Shown: positions 47,856-60,827 of the stretch, piece by piece
Layout of the letters: each line of letters opens with the position of its first letter
Position numbering within the stretch: position 1 is the first letter of the stretch
Source: Rotaria socialis
Lineage: Eukaryota; Rotifera; Eurotatoria; Philodinida; Philodinidae
Direction: 5' to 3'
Assembly (NCBI GenBank): GCA_905331475.1
Contig: CAJNYU010002044.1
Location: 124,001 to 188,000 of the forward strand
Length of the DNA stretch: 64,000 bases
Position numbers and translations under genes: made by a program
The notes under the pieces: generated by a model
Database searches by the model: none
What the model was told of the DNA's origin: nothing
What the model saw: only the letters and a program-made list of their open reading frames with translations

Positions 47856-50800
47856 ATGGCAACAATAAATTCAAAACATTCCTCAGGATCGTTCACTCAT
47901 AAATCATTATCGAATTCAAGTTTAGGTGATGGTCAAATACTTTACTGTCTTTGTCGATCAAGTGATTGTTCAACATTTATGATGTATGAAACCAAACTAT
48001 TTTCATATTAAATATTTTCATATCAAATATTTCTAGTGCATGTGATGCATGTAATATATGGTATCATGGCTCGTGCATTGGTGTTAGTGAAAAAGAATCA
48101 GCAAAAATTGAAAATTTTTTTTGCCATCGATGCCGTCGTAAGTAATCTTTAAATCAATTGCAAAGTTCAAGTAAACAATAAAGTCTCTCCGTAACGAACA
48201 TTCTTACTGCTAATGATTACCTGTTAGTATACCAAAGCTATCATTTTAGAGCGAGTTGAATCACAATAAAACAGAAAATCATTCTTTCCCATCTTTCCTT
48301 GTTTAAAGTGTTTTTATTGTTTTCTTTGGTTTCCAGCATTTCGACTTATGGCTTCGTTTTGTTTTCATGTTTTAAAATATGTCTCATTTTTTACGTTCGA
48401 TACTATTTCACACAATGAGGATGATTTATTGGCATCAGGGCTTTCATCCATGATTGAATATTATGCAACCAATGTTATTGATGAAAGATATTTCTAGAAT
48501 CCCAACCGTAGAATTTGTTCTAATGATATCTATGTTGACGAAGTCAATGGGTATAGCGGAGAGTAAAGAAACATGATTTACAGTCAGAATCGGAAATATA
48601 TATAAATAGATGAAAGTTCAAGAGTCTTCTACTAAAAGGAGAAATTTTGTGATACGAAGAAATGCTGCAAGAAATTATGTAGTATATTTTAGAATGTAAG
48701 GCGATTTCTTTGTTTAACTTCAACAATTGAAGAAATGAAATGAAAGACTCCTTCTCAGTTCAATAAATACCTGCTGTTTTTCGTTTTGAAATAAACATAT
48801 ACTATGCGTCAAATTCCGCAGACATTTCGGTTTAGAATATTTTACATTTATGTTTCTTTGATGTGCGATACTCTTCTTTAGGATAAGATCATGCGATTAT
48901 CTCTTTCCAACCAGTTCCAGTGAAATTCGATTATTTTTAGAGATTCATACCATTCACTAGATTCGTAGCTTTACATCGCAAATTGATGCTAGAAATAATT
49001 TGAATTTTTAGTAATTGTCGACTCCAACCAGTAATTACGTTTTGAAAAGCTAGAGCGCTTTCCAGTACACATTAAAATATGTTGAATTATAATAGTCTAT
49101 GAAACCTAAATTAGAGAATTACTGTACACAATTCGTATTCTTATTTCGTTAAAAGAAGTTTTTCTTTTCAAGTTTTTCAAGTTAACAATTTTGTGTACAC
49201 AAGTGTATGTTCGAAATTCTTCCGATTGTCCCTTGATGCACGCTAATAGATTCTGTACTTTTAAAAGATATAACTTCATTTAGAGATATTTTACTTTAAT
49301 TATTCTCTTTTATAGATAAAACACCTAGTTTGCAAATCAAATACAATAAAGCGCAAAAAGAAATCGAAGAAAAATTAAGCAAATGTATTAGAGTAAGTTT
49401 TGCTACGGTAATTGTGAAATAATTGTTCTATCGGTTCAACTTTAGAAACGATTACAGAAAGAAGCACAGCTATTGAATCCTTCATCTGACACTGCACAAA
49501 AACAAAATGAATTCTCAACTGTAAGTTAGAAATGATTTAAAGAATTAGTTAAATTGAACACTGTTGTTCGATTTCTTGTTATGTCGACGAAAATTTCTCA
49601 ATGAAACTATCGAAACGCTAAAACAAATCGTCCATATGATCTTTTGCAACTAAATTATAATGATTTTGTTGATTTTTAAAAATATACCAACAAAACAAAA
49701 GCTAGCAGAATTCTCATGCTTAAGTTAAATGATCCTCCTTGTTTGTATCCTGAAAATATTTATCGAAATAAACTTTTCAGAATAGATAGATGAATCATTA
49801 TTTAATCTGACATATCTATGAGCAGCAGTTGGTGTCGAACTCATGTTATTTTGATTTCTTCTTTATACACTTAAAATTTGGCTTGAAAATTCAATCTCAG
49901 TATCAAGATGACGAAATTTTCTAGTCTTACTAACGCATTCTTGTAAAATTAAATGGAAGACATGAGCTATGATTATCTCTTTATAAGTACATAACCAATT
50001 TTTTCAATAATGTTCCATAGAATGATAAAAAAAATAGAGAACATTCAACAAGCATGGATCAATATACTAATGATGATTCAACTAGTAATCAATCAGACTC
50101 ATCATCATCATCCACCACTGTCATGTCTCGACAGCAACAAGTAATTCACGGAAATACGGCTGGAGTAGCGCGACCAAGTGGCATTCAGTCGGTACAATAC
50201 GAAGCTTTAATGTCGCGTGATGAACAAGAACAAACAACTAAAACTTCTGTCATTACAACAAAACGTGCTTTAATAACAAAAAATATTGGAACTACTGAAA
50301 AACGAAAGAGACATGTTAGCGGTAGTGCTGGTCTACCTCCTATCAAACGAGAACTACAACCAGAATTAAATGATGAAGTTTGTTCGTTCTTGTTTCCGAA
50401 ACGTATCCGAGTAATTTTGAAATATCTTTTCAGGAAGATACAAAAAATCTGAATGCACGACGTCGCCGTCGTAACACTGAAAAAGCAGTTCGTCAATGTT
50501 ATGGACCAAGTTGTCTCTTCGAAGCACGTCCTGCATCAAAATATTGCTCAGATAAATGTGGTTTAGAGTTAGCTCGAAAGTACGAAATATTAGATTACAA
50601 TATTATCATATACTTTATATATATATGTGCTTGATTTGATTAGTCGTCTTCTTCAATTTCTTCCAATGCGTCTAATGCAATGGCAAACAATTCCATCCGT
50701 CGCTGATACTTTCAATAAAAAAGCCATTGAAGAGATTAGAAATGAAATTGAAGATATAAAACAACGTTTATCAGTACTTGATGAACGACAGCGAAAATTA

Positions 50801-51598
50801 AGTGATATTATTGAAAGAGGAAAAAAATTAATAGCTACTAACGATACTAATGTATGGAAATTCATTTTTTACTAATCCACCAAAATACTTCTTTTGCTGT
50901 TAAATAGAAAATCGATACAACAAATGATGAACCTGATGGAATGTGTTTCTGTATATTATGTAATCAAGAAATAAGTCAAAAAACTTATACACGTCATATT
51001 GATAAATGTTTTATTCGAGTAAAGAAAAGTTTCTTCTTTTTCGTGTTTTGTTTGTTTCAAATGATTCGATTTTCCTTAGTTTGAAAGTCAAGTATCCTAT
51101 GGATCAAATATTAAATCGAATATTGAAGGTTTATTTTGTGATAATTACGATCGTACAAACAATCTTTATTGCAAACGACTTAAAGTTATTTGCCCAGAAC
51201 ACTCAAGAGATCCAAAAGTAATACAAAATTATATTTCAGCTTTTTTTTAATAATATCTTCAATATTTTTTTATTTATATGAATAGATTGGTCCAGATGAA
51301 GCATGTGGTTGTCCATTAGAAAAAGATTTATTTGAAGTATCAGATGAACTATGTACAGTACCAAAACGCTTATGTTCAAAACATTTTAAATGGGATCGAA
51401 AATATCGTGCACAAATTGATCTCGAGCGACTGCATGAAGTATTAATTATTATAAAGTTTTTCTCAGTTCTATATTCATTTTTATTTTTAGTTAATGCGTT
51501 ATGAAGAACTTATTGAGAAAGAAAACCGTTTGCGAACAGCTATGAATGAACGTGGTTCGGTAGCAGGACTTCTTTTACATAAAACAACAGCTCATTAA
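47856..51598 (+). CDS. CXXC1: CFP1/CXXC1-like SET1 complex subunit without CXXC finger
   Basis: Eleven exons: 47856-47983, 48037-48137, 49316-49392, 49446-49520, 50021-50377, 50434-50579, 50644-50851, 50908-51018, 51080-51217, 51286-51438, 51491-51598; 533 residues, all in phase. It recruits the SET1 H3K4 methyltransferase. The PHD finger (about 30-77) has YCLCRSSD, IACDACNIWYHGSCIG and FFCHRCR; it is followed by KTPSLQIKY, as in human 'KDPKLEIRY'. The C-terminal SET1-interaction region is well kept: QCYGPSCLFEARPASKYCSD, RLLQFLPMRLMQWQ, a coiled coil, KTYTRHIDKCF, CPEHSRDPKIGPDEACGCPL and the end GLLLHKTTAH. Between them, human CFP1 has the CpG-binding CXXC finger. Here the region (exons 3-5) has one cysteine and no CxxCxxC array, and the 1.18 kb and 0.5 kb introns show no exon that could supply it. 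Confidence 0.92.
48138..49315 (+). other. Long intron 2 of CXXC1
   Basis: 1178 bases, the longest intron in the run. I looked for a CXXC-type cysteine array and found none. No other feature is recognised. Confidence 0.5.
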
Positions 51599-54179
51599 AC
51601 ATTATAAATATAGATAGAAGGCTTGTTTTCTGTGCAAATATGTATGTAACAAAAATGTATAGTTGCTTTAGTTTTCTTGCGTTTATTTGATTGATTATTC
51701 AAAACAAAACAAAACAAAAAGAATATATATCATATTGGCTTGTAAATAAATACACAGACTTTACTAGGTGATTTACTTGTATTTCAAACAGATATTTATT
51801 GGTGCCCATTGAGATAGAATATCATCAGAAGAAAAAGCAATGATGACATTCATATGTATACTAAGTTAAAAATGCTCTAATAAATATAGTAGATATACCA
51901 GATTAATAGGTTCGTATCAATTAGAAGAGAAAAAAACGATTTATGAAATGCTTTCATTTACAACATGACAAGTTGATCGTCGTAATGTGATTTCACTTGG
52001 TATTCCACAATGGAACGATGACATTGATAGAGGATATCCGAATAGAAAGAGATTCAATCAATTAATCAATGGGATGATTTTTAAAGTTCCTAAAAGGTAG
52101 AAATGGAGCTGATTCTGGGTTTAAATCAGGCAAAATCATGCAATTAGAAACAAATGAATCAAAAATAAAAATTTGGAAAATGTCATTTGCGTAGTACTTT
52201 TTCTTAAATTTCATATTTTTTCCCTAATTCAGTCGAAAAACAACACATAACGTTTAGTAACATAAGTATTGTTAATATTTCAGGCATTTTTTTTTAAATA
52301 TATTTAGTAAATATTCGCACAACCCTTATCGGATTCTCAGGGTTTGAATAGATGAAATGTTTTCTATCTGAATTGTACACGTATTGCAAATATAACTGTG
52401 ATAGATTATTCTTTTAAGACATAATCTGTCATACGAAATCTAATCAATGATTAATTGCGAAGCATAGTAGAGACTTCTCATTAGATACTCAAGGCAATTT
52501 CTTTAACTATGAAGAGAACAGATCCTGTTCATATTCATTTTTTTTCTATTGATTTTTTACGATTTTCTCATCTCAATGGTATATTATCAAGTAGTATACC
52601 CTAGAAAGTCATCTATTGCAAGTTGTCACGAATATCAGAATGATTCAATATGGATAATTTAAAACATCTTTTCAATGATGTAAAGTTACTAGGTACATTT
52701 TCACGACTCTTTCTTTCCTTCTAAGTATGTTACAATGGTTTCAACGCTTGTGAGATCGACTGCATATTAAGAGCATTCACGAAATTTTTAATGTTATCTA
52801 TGATGGCGGAATATAATGACTCTACTGCTAGCAAGCAAATCTAGTTATGTGAATTTGTGTAGATGTTTAAAAATCAATTAGAATTTATTTATGATTCAGA
52901 CAACAGTATGAGTTCAATTCGATATTTTGATGTTTAAAACAACTATCAGTTGATTATATTATGAATAAATGCATCTACTTTCTGTGTACTCTATTTCTTA
53001 TTCAATCGTGTATTAAAATAACGAAATCTCTGAAGAAATAAATGATGAGAAGGTATTTCTAAGTGTACTATTCTGGTACGAATACGAAGACTATACAACT
53101 CAACGAAATAAAAAAATACATTTATCTTCAATTTAACCAAAATTTTAAAAAAATAATTGGAAATATCCAGTCACATAAAATCAACGAGTTATCGAGCATT
53201 ATCGTCTATTCCAACTAGTTTGTTTATTATATAAAGAGCATCATTCTATTGAAGTCTAATGAATAATATAAACTAGATGCATTAATTGCATGTTGTTTTG
53301 CTAACATTTCAACTATACACGGTGCTTATATTGAAAATCTACAAATGCTCGATACGCTGTGTAGATCATTACGTTGATGGATTATTTGAACATCGTCACT
53401 GAATTTAACCGTATTTTAAAAAAAAAGCATTCTATAAGATCTGCACTGTTTATTTTCTCATGAAACTAATGATTTCAAATGAATATCTAGAACAATACTA
53501 AGTAAACCTCCAAAACACAAGTGTAACTTCAACTTTTGACTGTGAAATATGATCGCGGTTGTTGTAAAACTAAAATTACCACTACTATTAGTCATTCTAC
53601 ACAGTAGAGTTACAATGCATAAAAAGTTTACTGTTTTTTATGTCAAATGCTTTCTTTTACATATTTCTTACAAAAACAATATAGATCTAATGCGCTTATA
53701 CTACAAAAAACGTTTGTTTCGTAAAAGAATTTTCAGTTCATCAAAGTAAGTAAATACGGTAAGTAATGTGCACCATCTATTCTGTATTAAATCTTGTTTT
53801 TCGTACTATTTCTGTTACACCAAGCCTTTCCTATACGTACAGCTTTCATCTCGTAATGATTGTCCTATTGTTTTAGAGCAACAGACAGGAAAAAAGCATC
53901 CGGCAGATTGACAGACCGGGCCATTTCGTAATTTTAGCATATCGAAATAATGCTACACAAATGATCATTTCTCCAATTTAGAGATTCAATTGTTACAGTT
54001 ATTATAAAATAACATTTTTTTAGGTATATTTATTAATACTTGTCTGCCAGTTTAAAACGAACTTTCTTCATTAAACGCACACGCCATAGAACACAAATTT
54101 ATTATTTTAAATAGGCAAAAACAAGAAAATAATTAATAATGTTCATTTTAGTAAAATTGAAAACATTCTCAAGTCAATT
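51599..54179. other. 3' UTR and gene-poor interval with coding-like scraps
   Basis: After CXXC1 the DNA is AT-rich. Two short plus-frame pieces look once coding: about 51972-52097 (VDRRNVISLGIPQWNDDIDR) and about 53275-53377 (DALIACCFANISTIHGAYIE). Both end in stops and have no splice context or family match. Nothing else is supported. Confidence 0.4.
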
Positions 54180-54660
54180 TTATTGTTGATGATTTCTTTC
54201 ATCATGTTCTTCTGGTTCATCATGAAGATTTTCTGCACTGACATTAAAGAGTGACAAATCATCTTGAATTGATTGTCGCTTTTCATCATAATCATCGTCT
54301 TCGAATTTTGTTTTCTTAAAAGAATTTGCATTGTTAGCTTCTCCATTATGTTTTGTTTGTCTACTATTATCCATGTGTAGAATTTGTGAAATAATTTGTG
54401 TAGAATGATGACGAATAGTAGGTACACTTTTGGGAGTAAAAAAGGTATTCTGAAAAAGAACCAAAAATCTGAACAGCTGTTGAGAAAGTAAAGCATCAGC
54501 TTACCGTCGGAATTGTTTGAGATTGTGGCCCAACTTTGTTCGTTTTCTTCGATGGTGGTTGTCTTGTTTTGGAAGAAATCGATAGTGTACGAGTTATACA
54601 AGAGACGAGTTTCGTTAAAGAAACCGAGGATGACCATTTAGCATTCTTGTTCGAAGACAT
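54180..54660 (-). CDS. Unrecognised small protein with acidic tail
   Basis: Exons 54660-54505 and 54449-54180 joined at a clean GTAAGC/TTTTTCAG intron of 55 bases; 141 residues. I do not recognise it. The N-terminal half is Ser/Thr/Lys-rich and basic (SKTRQPPSKKTNK), the middle has FFTPKSVPTIRHHS, and the last 40 residues are acidic (FEDDDYDEKRQSIQDD, EEHDERNHQQ). There is no membrane segment or domain motif. The sharp basic-to-acidic switch and probable phosphorylation sites suggest a disordered nuclear adaptor, but this is only inference. The intact two-exon frame with good splice sites supports a real gene. Confidence 0.6.
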
Positions 54661-56666
54661 ATGTATGTGTCCAAAAAAAGTTATTTCGAGAATGAAATAA
54701 AAGTTCACGTGCAAAGAGATTATATGTGGTTTATTCTAACAAGCTTAAACTGATTGCTTAAGATTATTACAAATAGTGTTCTTTTTTCTTTCAATCTACG
54801 CATAAAATGGCTCAATTAAGTCATTGATTTTTTGATCATCTTATTTTGATGAAATAGAATTTAGTAAATTAATCAAAGACAACATCGAATTAAAATTAGT
54901 GAACGGTAAGAAGAAAACATCAGTTCAGTACAGACATATGAGAAGTTTAACTATACTAAAATTTATTTCTATTAAATTTTTTACTATTATTAACACGCTA
55001 CATCAGCAAAAGAATCTTCTTAATTTTTGTTATTGCAAAAATATCAAAGTAAGCAAACGATCGAATCAAAGCTTTATTTGTTGAAAAAACGTTCAGATTT
55101 TAGAAACGAAATTAATATCTGCTCAACAACTGGACAAATAGTCATAAATATAAACGCTGAGTTGTATGTGGAAATTTAGAAAAAGAATTTATAGAGATGA
55201 ATGAATAAATGAAGATTAACCATCATCACCGTTCATCAAGCACATATTAAACACAGAAGCTTCATCGCGAGCAAAAACTCAGTCGATATCAACACGTGCT
55301 ACGGATATAGGGACATACGCTAGATGTTATAACTAGTAAGTATTATCATCAGGCATCTTATTACAAAAGAATGGATCTGAAGAAAATCTTCGTGAATTTC
55401 TTTGTACACAAAAAGAATTACCTAATGACGAAGTTTTCAAAATACATCGAAACGTACTACTGTTTTGATTGGATCGAAGTGGGAAAACTTTAATTGTATG
55501 CAAATTACTGAGTTTGGCTCAAGTCGATATCGATAGTCTAATAGTTTCAACTGAAAATTCGAAATGTATTCATTGAAGATATTTATAGTGGAAATATATG
55601 ATAGAGAATTCAACTTCTTACGTTAGTGCAATATTTCTAATGATAAGGATATTTTCACCTTAGTTATAATGAATAATCAAAGTTGCATACTATTTTATAT
55701 ATGGAAAACGGTTGACACGATTTATTAGCCGAAGATTTACTTTCCATTAATTGCTTTTCAATTTTAATTGGTTTATTTCTAGAAAAAGTATAAGTTTTGC
55801 TCATCAGAATTTACTGTCCGTTGATTGATTGTATCAACGGAAGAGAAAAAAATGAATGAATACTGACTGCGATAATTAATATATTATCAGGAAAAAAAAC
55901 GAATTTCAATAAATCTATCAGAAAACAAGAAAAAACAATCAATGTGTAAATAAGCAAAAACGAAGAAGAATAAATGTTTAATGTGTTGATGATCTTTAAA
56001 ACTACCTAAGTTCAGCAGCTTTCAAGAATGATAGAATATCATGACCACTTTTGTCATAACGTTACCATAATTTTATTAAATATTCATTTGTTACGACTTA
56101 ATGTTTACGAAGTTTTGGAGCTGAAGCACCCATATCTTCTAGCAATCGATCAAAGTGTTAATGCTTGTTCATTTCTCATCTTCGAAACAATTAAAGGACA
56201 GTAAATCCTCACACAAGAACAACACTGATTGAAATAAATGTTTTCATCTAATCAATGGACAGTAAATCCTCGGGTAGTAAATCCTCGGGTGGTAAATCAT
56301 GCACACGATGGAAAACAGTAAATAGATATCGGCTAAATCTTCTTAGTGAAACGCATTTATAGGTGATCAAGAACAATATTACACTTGTATGTAATACAGT
56401 ATGACATTGGAAGAAGAAAAAGAATCATCTACGAAATGGCTAGTTAATTCTTACTGAAAATGACACTAGTATTTGCAGACATTAATATGATCGGTACTAA
56501 TCCTTCGTACTTCTAATATTGATAATTATAAATTTTTTTTTATTTATTTAACTTCATTTTGAATCTATCCAACCGAAACAAAAAATAACAGAAAATCTAT
56601 ATATATCGATATATAAAATACAAAACCTATGAATAATTAACATAGAAAAAATGATTATAAATTAAT
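54661..56666. other. Intergenic with a decayed coding-like scrap
   Basis: Around 55360-55570 one plus frame reads LLQKNGSEENLREFLCTQKELPND... then, after a stop, DRSGKTLIVCKLLSLAQVD, suggesting a gene remnant of unknown family. Elsewhere, a repeated ACAGTAAATCCTC word occurs at about 56199 and 56259 with a shortened third copy. No intact gene. Confidence 0.4.
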
Positions 56667-57655
56667 TCAAATGACATTTAACAGATCTATCGCTTCTTTC
56701 AATTGTTTAACTCGATTTCGTTCATTTTCGATTTTTCTTTTATATAAATCAATAATATTATTTTTTATTTGTTGTGTTTGTTCTATCATTTGTTTAGAAA
56801 AATAATTTTTCTTTTCTAGCTTTTCAATCTCTTTATTCATATTATCACAACGTTTTCTTAATTGGATAATTAATTTCACCATTTCATCATTGCACATTTT
56901 GTTACACATCTTCTTTTTTTCTTCATACCAATTTTTGATTAAATTTAGTTGTATGTTATGTCCAAATTCAGCTGCTTCAATAACGTCTTTTTTTCGACGC
57001 AACTTTTCTGAAATGCAAATATTCATTTTTTTATTATCTTGATCGAATCTAATAATTTCTGTAAAATATTGATCAACCCGAGATGGTGAAATATATTTTC
57101 TAAGTATTAACTGGTTGTCATTATGAAAATGTGGTTCATCAAGAATTGCACAGTCAACACTATTTGGTTGAATAAAACCAAGTAGAAATGTTTGATCAGG
57201 AATTATAATATGACATGATGTTACGGTACCATATTTACTAAAATATTTACGTAGATTCGTCTGATTAAACTCGCTATCATCAGTTGGACAATCCAACGAT
57301 ATAACTAATTCATTCGATAACATAAAACGTTCATAGGCAGGACGTGTTGGTGGTAATATACGACGAATAGATAGTGTTCGATCATCAAATTTTATTCGTT
57401 GACAACGTCTTATGATGGAGTTCACATCAGCACCTAATCCATATGTAATTATTGCAGCTGCACTATTACGTTGAGAAGTTTTTGAAAAAAATGTATAACT
57501 TTCAATTGTACCAAATTTTGAAAACGATGAACTGAAATATATTTTTTTAATAAAATCTTATTTTTGCAAAAATTGAATTAAACTTACATTAAATCATCTT
57601 CGTTAGTGTTAGAAGAAATATGACTTATATATATACTGCACTCACTACGGTTCAT
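56667..57655 (-). CDS. Two-RRM RNA-binding protein with C-terminal coiled coil
   Basis: Exons 57655-57588 and 57531-56667; 310 residues. The first RNA-recognition motif starts CSIYISHISSNTNEDDLISS and continues FSKFGTIESYTFF. The second (about 96-165) has LVISLDC as RNP2, the helix TNLRKYFSKYGTV and TFLLGFIQP at the RNP1 position. Aromatic RNP1 residues are only partly kept, so one or both RRMs may bind weakly. From about 225 to the end runs a Lys/Glu/Asn-rich coiled coil (EKLEKKNYFSKQMIEQTQQI). The architecture recalls hnRNP-like factors, but I cannot assign an orthologue. A TTTTTTAAG acceptor-like site lies a few bases before the ATG, 383 bases downstream of the next minus-strand gene. Confidence 0.75.
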
Positions 57656-58038
57656 TTTTTTCTTAAAAAATAAGTTTGATCATAAACAAGATTTAGTAGT
57701 TTTTATTTCTGTGTCTTCATTTATTGTACAAAAAAAAAAGAAAGAAAAACAAAAGAAAAGTAGCAAAACAAGGATATATACTTCTATGTTGATGTTCAGG
57801 CTCACCGGCAACAAGAACAACAAACACACATCAAGCATTAACAAAAACTGTTCATGACGTACAAGATAATTTAAATTTCACTCAGGCATAATATAACTTG
57901 TAGATTGATTCGAAAGAAGAAAATATAAAACGACGATGAACGGATGAAATTAATTAGTAACTGATGAAGGATGATTGACAATTTGAGCAACTATTTACAA
58001 AAATGCAAATGAAAATTATTCGAACAATGAATTCTTTC

Positions 58039-60827
58039 TTACTTACTGTCAACTGTATCGTTATGATAGTTATTTTCAGATGGTTTTACTAAAAGAAAAT
58101 GTTATTTCATAGATAGATTGAAATGAATAATATTTACATTCTCGATAAGTAGTAGTAGTACTTGTTGTAGTAGACGAAGATAAGGATGCATCATCAACAG
58201 CTAAATATCAATATAGAATACATTGAAAAGTTTTCTTTATGAATCTACAAGACAATATCAAGTTATTCTGATGTAGTTTAAAAAGCTATGTTGCATCATA
58301 TTAAGACTTCTTTTGCACACATTCTAATCAATGTGAGATCGCTCATAGAAAGTCTATAATCAAGCATACTAGTCGAAAAACAATAGTAACAAGACCTATG
58401 CATAGTTCTAAGACTTTGCATTTGATTTTACACGGATTAAAACGATTTTTTGGAAAAACAGAAAATGTAAACATTTTCGTAGTCATCTGTTTCCAGCTTC
58501 TTTGTTGATATTCGATATAAGAGTGTAATAATACCTTCAAACGAATAATACTATATTATAATCATAAGAGAAGATTGTACAACTCATAATTTTTCTACCA
58601 CTTTAGCTCGTATAGGTACGTATATCCAAACATTGTAATTAACATGATGAGTATTTTATCTATTCTATTATAGGAGTGATAATACCCCTCTGAATGTGAA
58701 AAATGTGGACATAATTACTGCTTCGTTATACGGACAACGCTTTAGATTCGATATTTCACTCTTAATCAATGTATTTTCAACTGGCTTTAAGCTACTTGGT
58801 AGTTCGTCTAGTAAATAAATGACAGTTTAATGCTGTCTTTGTTAAAGAAAAACAAATGAACTAATAGACTATTCTACTGAACATACGACTGGGTTTTGTG
58901 ATAATATTCTGCTGCAATCGATTGCCGTCAACAATCGATGGTTTTAAACGTAAAGATTCTATAATGTCAACAATAGAATCACATGTGAATATTAAAAATA
59001 TATTTACCCTTTAAACATGTACACGAATCTATTTGATTTCGTAATATATTAAGGTCTAATTGTAATGCAGTAATAATTATTTTTACCTATGAAAAAACAG
59101 GAATTCATTGATCTATCAAAACACAAAAAAAAAGGCTATTTACTTTATCTGATGAATTATGTACTAGATTGGTTAGTTCTTGAAAATTTACAACTAATTC
59201 TTGTATTTTCTTACTTTGATTAAGATTTTCAAGTTCGTTCTTAAAGTAAAAACAAAAATAAGAATAATTAATGATTTATTCTGAAATCTTTCTGTTATGA
59301 TGTAACAATATTTACTCGTAGAGCTTTTAATTCATTATGCCATTTAATTGTACTTGCATATAAACTTTCATTCAACGAAAGAAGATTTTTTGATAGTTGA
59401 TTTGAATCCTATATATACAGGAAGAGAAATTGAACGAGACAAAAAATTTCATTTAAATCTTCAACTTTTTGTGTATTTGTTCGTCGTTCTTGTTCAAGTA
59501 AACGTTCAATTAAATTTCTGTCAAATGGTTTTGTTTTATCATGAACAACATCTATTGCTTGATTATCAGCATCACGACTTAATTTCTATTAGAGACAGTA
59601 AATAAATAACAACAAACAAAATAAATAATTTCATACATCTAATTCATCAGCAGCTTCAGAAAATTGCGTAGATTTCTGTTCAATATTTTCTAATTTTGAT
59701 GAAATATCTACATCATTGTCATTATTCATTAGCATCTAAATCAGTAATGGTTTTCTTTTTATAATATAAAAAGTACATTTATAATTATAAACTTACTTCA
59801 GTTTCTGGTCGATTGTGTTTTACTTGATTAAAATCTCTTTGTAGTTTTTGTAATCGATCATATACAAAGGAGACATTCCAGCGTTCAATTAAATTTAGAC
59901 GAACTTTTATTTGTTCAATTGTGGATAATATACGATTGATTTCAAAATTTGAAAATCTTTTTTCAACTAAATAAAATCATTATTGAATTTTTTAGCATGA
60001 AATTTTTATGTTTTTTAAAACAAAAATAATTAAAAATATGACAGCAATCCGAAGAGACTAGATTCTCGTTTGTAATCATTGTTGTTGATGTTTCAGAAAC
60101 AAATATTATTCACACGTACATATTATTTGTACTAAAATAAATTTTATCAATGATTAATAGTAGATCTCAATAGATTTGAACTATTTCTTGATGAAAAACC
60201 TATAGAACTACGTTACTCATCTTGAGAAAGTTAACGAAAACAGCGTATGTCAAAAATTATTCTTACTTTCATTAACACGCAGAGATAAGTTTTGCACTTC
60301 AGCTTTCAATTCAATATTTGCGTAAGCTAATCCAACACTAAAAACCAAGCAAAATAAATTTTGAAAAATCTTTCACATTGGATAATAATTTACCAAACGA
60401 TCATGAATATACAAACAAGAAAAAATGAGAGTAAATGTCGAGTATAGTTACACCAACGTCGATATCGCGTTGGATATCTATAGAAATATATGAATAATAA
60501 TGATATTTGTTTTTCGTAGTTAATTGAATTTATTTACATTTTTTTAGATGAATTTTTTCTGTTTGATAAAAAGACATCATCTTCTGAACTAAGAGAGAGT
60601 TCATTGGATAATCGACTACTACGACGATTAGATATTGATGTTGATGAGCGAAACTTTAATAAAGCATCAAGTTGTTTGCGTTTTTTCATTTTTTTATTAC
60701 AATGACGTGGTGGATTATAGGATATGCCAGTTTCTAAATCGTTGATAAAATCATCCATGAAACGAGTATTATTTTGATCCGATAGATTTTGTGAATTATC
60801 ATTCAATTTAATTTTAGTAGGAAGCAT
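58039..60827 (-). CDS. EFCAB14-like membrane coiled-coil protein, no EF-hands seen
   Basis: A multi-exon model of about eleven exons with short introns; phases were checked at each junction but exon ends are less exact than elsewhere. The cytosolic N-terminus contains KKMKKRKQLDALLKF, close to EFCAB14 'MKKRKELNALIGL', then a Ser/acid-rich stretch (LSLSSEDDVF). A single membrane helix ends MIVCVGLAYANIELKAEV, resembling EFCAB14 'ACVVACVGLVWMQVALKEDL'. A long luminal or extracellular coiled coil follows (FSNFEINRILSTIEQIKVRL, NELENLNQSKKIQELVVNFQ), then a Ser/Thr tail that ends VDSK. Vertebrate EFCAB14 has a C-terminal EF-hand; none is visible here, although an exon hidden in the 700-base intron near 58270-58990 cannot be ruled out. 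Function unknown. Family call rests on two short motif matches in the right order. Confidence 0.6.

Noticed and set aside
49129-49203. Inverted words TGTACACAA / TTGTGTACA about 55 bases apart
   Set aside because: Too short and isolated for a transposon or structured RNA; could arise by chance in a long intron.
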